From: Christensenella sp. UBA1750 | GTDB lineage: Bacteria; Bacillota; Clostridia; Christensenellales; UBA1750 | NCBI GenBank assembly: GCA_002315655.1 | Contig: DCHO01000083.1 | Span: forward strand, 22,491 to 33,306 | DNA length: 10,816 nt | Reading direction: 5' to 3' | Shown here: in pieces, positions 6,075-10,816 of the stretch | How the letters are laid out: the number at the start of each line of letters is the position of its first letter | How positions within the stretch are numbered: the stretch's first letter is position 1 | Made by a program: the position numbers and the translations under genes | The notes under the pieces: model-generated | What the model was told of the DNA's origin: nothing | What the model saw: only the letters and a program-made list of their open reading frames with translations | Databases searched by the model: none

Positions 6075-6355
6075 TTTGCGAAGCCTCCGAAAAGCCCCTT
6101 CCTGCCGGGCTTCGCCTCGCGGACGTATTCCACCGCCTCAAAGCTGCCCTCGGCTTCCAGCACGCCTTCCTCCAAGTCCAATTTCAGAATGTGCAGCCCG
6201 CTTCCCGCCAGCAGCAACGCGCCCTGATCGGTGGCGGCGACAATCTCCTTGTCGTTGAGCTCCTCCACATCGTTGACCCCGGTGACGCGGACATTTGCCC
6301 GGTCGGTCATTTCCACCACATGATTGTGCCCGCGGAATTTCACCTTGTCTTCCAT
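6071..6355 (-). CDS. yabP: Sporulation protein YabP
   Basis: The 94-residue soluble protein is of the YabP/YqfC family: a strand-rich core beginning KVKFRGHNHVVEM and containing GVNDVEELNDKEIVAATDQGALLLAGSGLHI (here split by function: nearly the whole family signature lies at residues 26-56). A charged middle and a Gly/Phe-rich tail, GLFGGFAK, follow. I start at ATG 6355 because AAAGGGGG ends six bases upstream; ATG 6361 abuts the G run and is less likely. A longer in-frame extension runs back into the lipoprotein gene and through its terminator, so it is not used. In B. subtilis yabP and yabQ form a mother-cell (sigma-E) operon. Here they start just after a terminator, so they need their own promoter. 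Confidence 0.88.
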   Translation of the reverse strand: MEDKVKFRGHNHVVEMTDRANVRVTGVNDVEELNDKEIVAATDQGALLLAGSGLHILKLDLEEGVLEAEGSFEAVEYVREAKPGRKGLFGGFAK

Positions 6356-6377
6356 CTGCATCCCCCTTTGCTCTTGA

Positions 6378-6408
6378 ATCATGGATATGCGGAAGCAGAC
6401 GGAAAAAT
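6378..6408 (-). promoter_or_regulatory. Possible sigma-E-like promoter of yabPQ (weak)
   Basis: On the - strand, GCATTTT is followed after 14 bases by CATATCCA. The first resembles the sigma-E -35 element well. The second keeps only the CATA core and lacks the final T. The position, about 20-30 bases before the yabP start and directly after a terminator, is right, but the match is weak and may be chance. Confidence 0.22.
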
Positions 6409-6442
6409 GCGGCCTTTCGCAGAAAATTACGCGAAAAGCCGC
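6403..6442 (-). terminator. Intrinsic terminator after the lipoprotein gene
   Basis: Arms 6431-6442 and 6409-6420 form a 12-bp stem with one G-U pair and a 10-base loop, followed on the - strand by ATTTTT. It separates the envelope operon from yabPQ. Confidence 0.8.
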
Positions 6443-6452
6443 TTTATGTTTT

Positions 6453-6953
6453 TTATTTTTCAAATACGGCGTTGAGGAAGTCTTCGCAGCTGTCGCCTGA
6501 GTACCCTTCGGGGGCGTAGAGCGACCAGGAGCAGCCGTCATAATCAAAGGTGTGTAAAACAGCGTTGGGGTTTTCCGCATCGCCTAAGGGGCGATAGGTT
6601 TTGATCTTCGCGCCGCCGCGCTTTACGGTTTCGGTGTGCTCAAAACCATAAACGCCGGAAATCTCCCGCCCTTTTCCCTTTACCTTGCGGACGGTCACGC
6701 GGCAGTCCGCATCCTCGTAAATGACCTCCAGCATGGGCTTGTCGCCGGTCAGCACGCGGAAGGAAACGGCCTTGTAAGTGCCCGCTATCGTTTCGGGCAT
6801 CCCAAGGGCAACGCCCGCGGATTCTTCCGCTTCTGCCAGGGTGTCAAAGCTCTGCCAAGGATTCATGACGGCGCTGCCGCCTTGATCGGAGCAGCCGGAA
6901 AGGGTACATAAAATCAGCAGAATCAATGCAATCGTTAAGGTTTTTTTCATCAT
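6453..6953 (-). CDS. Small secreted lipoprotein, unknown function
   Basis: The 166-residue product begins MMKKTLTIALILLILC and has a lipobox LSGC at residues 18-21, so C21 should be lipidated and the protein anchored to the outer face of the membrane. The mature part starts with a Gly/Ser-rich spacer, then NPWQSFDTLAEAEESAGVAL (31-50), a motif I recall from other Clostridia lipoproteins of unknown function. Alternating strands follow, which suggests a compact beta-rich fold. There is no catalytic motif I can see. The start ATG overlaps the stop of the SH3/peptidoglycan-binding gene (ATGA), and a second ATG follows at 6950. The two genes are probably translated together and may work together at the cell wall. 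The terminator at 6403-6442 ends the operon. Confidence 0.85.
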   Translation of the reverse strand: MMKKTLTIALILLILCTLSGCSDQGGSAVMNPWQSFDTLAEAEESAGVALGMPETIAGTYKAVSFRVLTGDKPMLEVIYEDADCRVTVRKVKGKGREISGVYGFEHTETVKRGGAKIKTYRPLGDAENPNAVLHTFDYDGCSWSLYAPEGYSGDSCEDFLNAVFEK

Positions 6954-8533
6954 TTTGCCGCCTCAAAGGCCTCCTGAACACGCGCCTGCATATCGGGGTT
7001 GACGGCATTGCCGCCGTGGGTGCGGGAGTTTAGGAAGTGGATGCAGAACATTCCGTCAAAGTTGTTATCTCGGATGTTGCAGGAGCCGTGGGGCATTCCG
7101 TTCATGGCGGCGGCATAGGTCACACCGTTGTAGGTGAGCCAGATTGCGCGGGCGTTCCACGTCCAGGTGTGGTTGAAGATTTCCTCCATGATGGCCTCGT
7201 CCTCGGCGGTGAGGGGCTCGGCATCCAAGTGGTTGGAGCCGCCGTAGCGGGCAGCCTTGAAGGATTTGCCGGTCTTGACATCGGTGACGGTGAAGGTCGC
7301 CTTGCGCTTGATGGTACTGTCGATGACGCCCGACCACCAGTCCTCCAGCACAACATTGTTGATGCGTTTGGTTTCCTCGACCGATTTCACCACAACGTTT
7401 GTGGTGGTCACGTCACCGCTCTCCTCATCGGGAATGGCGGCCATGATGGTGATGAGCCTGTCCAGCGCGTTTAAGGTCGTGGGGGTGCCCACGCCGTCGG
7501 CGGTTAAGCTATGATCCTTCTGGAAGGCACGCAGGGCGTTGCCCGTGGCTGTGCCGAAGAAGCCCGTGGCCTCGGTTTTCAAGTAACCCGCATAAATGAG
7601 CTGGGTCTGCATCATCTTGACGGCCTCGCTCTTGTCGCCCTCGCGGAGGGTGATGCCGGAGGTGGTCACGCCGGTCTGCACGGAAGCGGTCTTGGCGTTC
7701 ACGGCAGAAGTGCCGGCCTTGGCGGCCAGGGCAGAGAGCGTCTTGGCTCCCGCCACGCCGTCAGCGGTCAGCCCCGCATCCTTCTGGAACTTCTGCACGG
7801 CGGTCTTGGTGGCCGCGCCGAAGAAGCCGGTGGCGGCGGTCTTTAAGTAGCCCAAGGCAATGAGCTGCTGCTGCAGGGTGGTCACGTCCTCGCCCTCGTC
7901 GCCCTTCTTTAAGGAAGACGCCTTGATGGTCGCAGAGGCGGTGGCGGCTGCTGCGGTGGTCTTCCCGGTCTCGGTTGCGGTTGAAATGCCGTTTGCGGCG
8001 TTGTTGATGGCGGTTAAGGTCTTGCTGCCCGCAATGCCGTCGGCAGACAGGCCTAAGTATTTCTGGAAAGCCTTGACGGCAGAGACGGTGGCGGAGCCGT
8101 AGTAGCCCGTGGCCTCGGTTTTGAGATACCCCAGCGCAATGAGCTGCTGCTGCATGGATTTTACGGCATCGCTTTTGTCGCCCTGCCGCAGGGTCTTTGC
8201 GGTGGAGGTTGAAGATGCGGCGGAAGAAGTGCTTTCGGTCTTTTCGGCGGAGACCTTGCCGGTATAATCCAGATATTTTGCCATGATGTAGCCGGTGTTG
8301 CTGCCGTCCTTGACCTTGACCCAGGGGTCAGCCGTGGCCAGTACTGTCACCTTGCTGCCCTTTTTGATGGTACACAGGGCAGAAGAGGAGGTGGAGGCGG
8401 ACTTGCGCAGAATGACGGTGGCGGTGGTCTTGCCGGAGACCGTGTCCGCCAGCACCATGGGACATATTGAGAGCGTCAGCAGAAGTACCAACACAGCGGC
8501 AATGATTCTTTTATAGTAAGAAGTATTTTTCAC
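6950..8533 (-). CDS. Exported SH3b / triple peptidoglycan-binding protein with uncharacterised C-terminal domain
   Basis: The 527-residue product starts with a signal peptide (1-29, likely cut after VLA). It continues with a bacterial SH3 domain (about 32-90), a Ser/Thr-rich linker, and three PG_binding_1 repeats at about 115-175, 207-270 and 295-357. Each repeat has an LxxGDxxxxVxxMQxQLIxxGYL start and an AVxxFQKxxxLxADGxxG end. Ala/Thr-rich linkers separate them. The last 130 residues form another domain with H435 and D437 (GSNHLDAEP), then NGMPHGSC (478-485) and NNFDGMFCIHFLNSRTHGG (490-508). I recall this domain in Bacillota cell-wall proteins without an assigned activity. It is not the YkuD L,D-transpeptidase motif. 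The start is GTG at 8533 with AAGGAAGGG upstream and a good promoter. It probably binds the cell wall outside the cell and is coupled to the lipoprotein gene. Confidence 0.88.
   Translation of the reverse strand: MKNTSYYKRIIAAVLVLLLTLSICPMVLADTVSGKTTATVILRKSASTSSSALCTIKKGSKVTVLATADPWVKVKDGSNTGYIMAKYLDYTGKVSAEKTESTSSAASSTSTAKTLRQGDKSDAVKSMQQQLIALGYLKTEATGYYGSATVSAVKAFQKYLGLSADGIAGSKTLTAINNAANGISTATETGKTTAAAATASATIKASSLKKGDEGEDVTTLQQQLIALGYLKTAATGFFGAATKTAVQKFQKDAGLTADGVAGAKTLSALAAKAGTSAVNAKTASVQTGVTTSGITLREGDKSEAVKMMQTQLIYAGYLKTEATGFFGTATGNALRAFQKDHSLTADGVGTPTTLNALDRLITIMAAIPDEESGDVTTTNVVVKSVEETKRINNVVLEDWWSGVIDSTIKRKATFTVTDVKTGKSFKAARYGGSNHLDAEPLTAEDEAIMEEIFNHTWTWNARAIWLTYNGVTYAAAMNGMPHGSCNIRDNNFDGMFCIHFLNSRTHGGNAVNPDMQARVQEAFEAAK
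7859..8154 (-). repeat. Near-identical DNA segments of the first and second peptidoglycan-binding repeats
   Basis: A 17-base sequence encoding QQQLIAL occurs identically at 7859-7875 and 8138-8154, each followed by codons for GYLKT. Repeats one and two share more sequence with each other here than with repeat three (QTQLIYAGYL), which suggests a more recent duplication or conversion between them. Confidence 0.6.
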
Positions 8534-8571
8534 AAAAAATCCCTTCCTTTCGCGCTTCTTTCGCAGATTTA

Positions 8572-8600
8572 AGTATAGTCTTTTATGCTTGGTTTTTCAA
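8572..8600 (-). promoter_or_regulatory. Sigma-A promoter of the SH3/peptidoglycan-binding operon
   Basis: TTGAAA (8600-8595), a 17-base spacer and TATACT (8577-8572) give a near-consensus promoter. The leader to GTG 8533 would be about 30 bases. Confidence 0.72.
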
Positions 8601-8610
8601 CAATTCCCGC

Positions 8611-8669
8611 CGAATTGGAACAAAATGGATACAACCGATACAAAAAGAACGATGAATCTTTCCAATTCG
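8611..8669. repeat. 10-bp inverted repeat in the divergent control region
   Basis: CGAATTGGAA at 8611-8620 is mirrored exactly by TTCCAATTCG at 8660-8669, with 39 bases between. It lies just upstream of the -35 box of the envelope operon. Between the arms, GATACAA occurs twice with a 9-base period (8628 and 8637), and TCACAAT occurs at 8672 and 8691 just beyond. These could be regulator sites; no known operator is recognised. Confidence 0.35.
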
Positions 8670-8719
8670 TTTCACAATAAGCAATCCGTCTCACAATCTG
8701 TTCCGTTTGGCAATATCTT

Positions 8720-8754
8720 GGCAAAAAATTCCCTTGCTTTTCGTCTTTTTTGCC
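8720..8754. repeat. 9-bp inverted repeat upstream of the glgP promoter
   Basis: GGCAAAAAA (8720-8728) pairs with TTTTTTGCC (8746-8754) around a 17-base loop. It ends nine bases before the -35 box of glgP, a suitable place for an activator or repressor, or it may simply be a weak hairpin. Confidence 0.35.
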
Positions 8755-8762
8755 GGTTTGTC

Positions 8763-8791
8763 TTGTTTCGTTTTGCGGAATATGCTATGAT
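8763..8791 (+). promoter_or_regulatory. Extended -10 promoter of glgP
   Basis: TTGTTT (8763-8768), a 17-base spacer and TATGAT (8786-8791) preceded by TGC (extended -10) stand about 50 bases before the glgP ribosome binding site. Confidence 0.65.
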
Positions 8792-8849
8792 TGGGGCAAT
8801 GAATTTCCAATCCTTCGGGAAACGATTGCAAGCAAAGGAGTTCCGTTTT

Positions 8850-10816
8850 ATGGCACAGCAATTTGATAAGCAATGGATCAAGTCTTCCATTCAGGGAAAT
8901 CTGGAACGCATTTTCGGCTGCACGCTGGATGAGGCCACAGACGAGCAGGTGTATCAGGCGGTGGCGTTGACCGTGCGCGATCAGATCATGGATAAGTTTG
9001 TTTCCTCCCGGCATCTGCGGCATACCGATCAGGCACGGCGCGTGTATTATCTCTCCGTGGAATTTCTGATGGGACGCGCCCTGCACAACAACATTCTCAA
9101 TTTATTGCAGACCGACACCTACAAAGAGGCGCTGTCCGATTTGAACCTTTCCATGGACGCGATTGCCGAGGTGGAGCGCGATCCCGGCTTGGGCAACGGC
9201 GGCTTGGGACGGCTTGCGGCGTGCTTCTTAGATTCCCTTGCGACCTTAGACCTGCCCGCTATGGGCTGCTCCATCCGCTATGAATACGGCCTGTTCCGGC
9301 AGAAGATCGTGGACGGCAACCAGGTGGAGCTGCCGGACAGTTGGCTTGAAAACGGCAACGTGTGGGAGATTCAGCAGGCGGAGAGCTGCGAGGTGCATTT
9401 CGGCGGCAAGGTGATTGAGGAAATCGTGGACGGCAAGCGCGTCTATCGGCAGACGGATTACACCACGGTGCTTGCCGTGCCCTACGATATGCCCGTTGTG
9501 GGCTACGACGTGGACAACGTGGTGCCCCTGCGCCTGTGGTCGGCCAAAGCCCCCAAGCGCATCAACATGGAATACTTCAACCGCGGCGATTATGTCCGCG
9601 CCATGGACGAGCAGAACTTAGCCGAGGTCATCTCCAAAATCCTCTACCCCGAGGACAACCACTACGAGGGCAAGGAGCTGCGGCTGAAACAGCACTATTT
9701 CTTCACCTCCGCCACGGTGCAGTACATCATCAAGAACTACAAAAAGCACTACGGCAGCAACCTTTCAAAGCTGCCGGAAAAGGTGGTGCTGCACATCAAC
9801 GACACCCACCCGGCTCTGGCCATTCCCGAAATGATGCGCATTTTGGTGGACGAGGAAGGCATGAGCTGGGAGGATTCCTTAGCCATCGTGAAACGCTGCT
9901 TCGCCTACACCAACCACACCGTCATGGCGGAGGCTCTGGAACGCTGGCCGGAGGAAATGATGAAGAACACCCTGCCGCGCATCTATCAGATTTTGCAGGG
10001 CTTAAACGAGGAATTCTGCGCACGCCTTTGGCAGAAATTCCCCTACGAATGGGACAGAATCGGCTCTCTGGCCATTCTCTCCTACGGGCAGGTGCACATG
10101 GCGAACCTCTGCTGTGCCTACGCCTTCTCGGTCAACGGCGTGTCCCAGCTCCATGCGGACATTCTCAGGCAATCCACCTTCCACGACTATTACACCATGA
10201 ACCCCGACCATTTCATCGGCATCACCAACGGCATCACCCACAGACGGTGGCTCATGAACGCCAACCCGCGCTTAACCTCCCTCATCTGCGACGCGATTGG
10301 GGACAAGTGGGTCAAAGACCCCGAGCGGCTGTCCGACCTTATGCCCTTTGCCGACGACAGCGGTTTCCGGGAGAAATTTGCGCAGGTCAAGGCCGCCAAC
10401 AAGCGCGACTTTGCGCTGTGGCTGAATAACCATCAGGGCGTGGAATTTGACCCGGACACGCTGCTCGATGTGCAGGCCAAGCGGCTGCATGAATACAAGC
10501 GGCAGCTGCTCAACATTCTGCACGTCATTTCCCTCTACAACCGCATCTGCGACGACCCCGCCTTCGTGATGCCGCCGCGCACCTTCTTATTCGGCGCAAA
10601 GGCCGCGCCGGGCTATATGCGCGCCAAGCTCATCATCAAGCTCATCAACTCCGTGGCGGAGACGATTGCCAAGCACCCCCGCGCCTCCAAAATGATCAAA
10701 ATCATCTTCTTGGAGAACTACGGCGTGACCGCCGCCGAGCACCTGATGCCCGCGGCGAACCTCTCCGAGCAGCTCTCCACGGCGGGCAAGGAGGCCAGCG
10801 GCACCGGCAACATGAA
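8850..10816 (+). CDS. glgP: Glycogen/maltodextrin phosphorylase, 3' end outside the window
   Basis: This PLP-dependent enzyme releases glucose-1-phosphate from alpha-1,4-glucans. The window holds the first 655 codons and no stop, out of the usual 800 or so. The start is ATG 8850 with AAAGGAG at 8834-8840. Family motifs in order are: VYYLSVEFLMGRAL in the N-terminal part, GLGNGGLGRLA (113-123), IRYEYGLFRQ and the DSWLENGNVWEI stretch, HINDTHPAL (315-323), YTNHTVMAEALE, ITNGITHRRWL, VQAKRLHEYKRQLLN (541-555) and FGAKAAPGYMRAK. The last complete residues read EASGTGNM, so the PLP-bearing lysine would be residue 656, cut at its codon. It is divergent from the envelope operon, sharing a 316-base control region. 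The role in glycogen use is inferred from the family; maltodextrin use is possible. Confidence 0.96.
   Translation, partial: MAQQFDKQWIKSSIQGNLERIFGCTLDEATDEQVYQAVALTVRDQIMDKFVSSRHLRHTDQARRVYYLSVEFLMGRALHNNILNLLQTDTYKEALSDLNLSMDAIAEVERDPGLGNGGLGRLAACFLDSLATLDLPAMGCSIRYEYGLFRQKIVDGNQVELPDSWLENGNVWEIQQAESCEVHFGGKVIEEIVDGKRVYRQTDYTTVLAVPYDMPVVGYDVDNVVPLRLWSAKAPKRINMEYFNRGDYVRAMDEQNLAEVISKILYPEDNHYEGKELRLKQHYFFTSATVQYIIKNYKKHYGSNLSKLPEKVVLHINDTHPALAIPEMMRILVDEEGMSWEDSLAIVKRCFAYTNHTVMAEALERWPEEMMKNTLPRIYQILQGLNEEFCARLWQKFPYEWDRIGSLAILSYGQVHMANLCCAYAFSVNGVSQLHADILRQSTFHDYYTMNPDHFIGITNGITHRRWLMNANPRLTSLICDAIGDKWVKDPERLSDLMPFADDSGFREKFAQVKAANKRDFALWLNNHQGVEFDPDTLLDVQAKRLHEYKRQLLNILHVISLYNRICDDPAFVMPPRTFLFGAKAAPGYMRAKLIIKLINSVAETIAKHPRASKMIKIIFLENYGVTAAEHLMPAANLSEQLSTAGKEASGTGNM

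Noticed and set aside
5747..6475. 242-codon + strand frame across yabQ and yabP
   Set aside because: It is antisense to two recognised sporulation genes and shows only Arg/Pro-rich low-complexity sequence.
6356..6580. Longer yabP frame reaching into the lipoprotein gene
   Set aside because: It runs through the terminator at 6403-6442 and overlaps a clear lipoprotein gene; the ribosome binding site points to ATG 6355.
9536..10429. 297-codon + strand frame inside glgP
   Set aside because: It is an out-of-frame shadow of glgP, rich in Arg, His and Gly, with no domain pattern.

Overview
The window looks like chromosome from a moderately GC-rich, endospore-forming Bacillota, most likely a Clostridia/Oscillospirales-type gut anaerobe. 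The case rests on a yabP-yabQ-divIC cluster (sporulation plus cell division), strong GGAGG-type ribosome binding sites, sigma-A promoters of the TTGACA/TATAAT type, an ECF-type vitamin S component, and a secreted SH3/peptidoglycan-binding protein with a C-terminal domain I recall only from Bacillota. The species cannot be named from this sequence.

Left part (1-1932, + strand): an untranslated, hairpin-rich stretch ends in a terminator-like stem-loop. It is followed by a two-gene operon with an ATGA overlap: a CPBP (CAAX-type) intramembrane protease and a diacylglycerol-kinase-family lipid kinase. A bidirectional terminator then separates it from a converging gene.

Middle-left (about 1980-3990, mostly - strand): a visibly AT-rich membrane acyltransferase 3 gene has its start codon followed, three codons on, by a (AACG)6AA tetranucleotide tract. 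Gain or loss of one unit puts the reading frame into an early stop, which is the layout of a phase-variable contingency gene. A good sigma-A promoter lies just upstream. Before it, in transcription order, lie a RibU-like ECF S component and a small ORF coupled to it by an ATGA overlap. That ORF appears to carry a one-base shift in an A6 run. Divergent promoters at 3885-3954 serve ribU (-) and a small YcxB-like membrane protein (+).

Centre (4479-6442, - strand): the sporulation/division cluster reads yabP, yabQ (GTGA overlap), divIC (own consensus promoter, TTG start), a terminator, then a short-form exopolyphosphatase (ppx).

Right part (6453-8533, - strand): an envelope operon encodes an exported protein with one SH3b domain, three peptidoglycan-binding repeats and an uncharacterised His/Cys-rich C-terminal domain. 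It is coupled by an ATGA overlap to a small lipoprotein. A 316-base divergent control region with inverted repeats then separates it from glgP (+), a glycogen/maltodextrin phosphorylase cut off by the window edge just before its PLP-binding lysine.

The most notable point is the putative phase-variable surface acyltransferase. The uncharacterised exported protein/lipoprotein pair and the small gene behind ribU come next.
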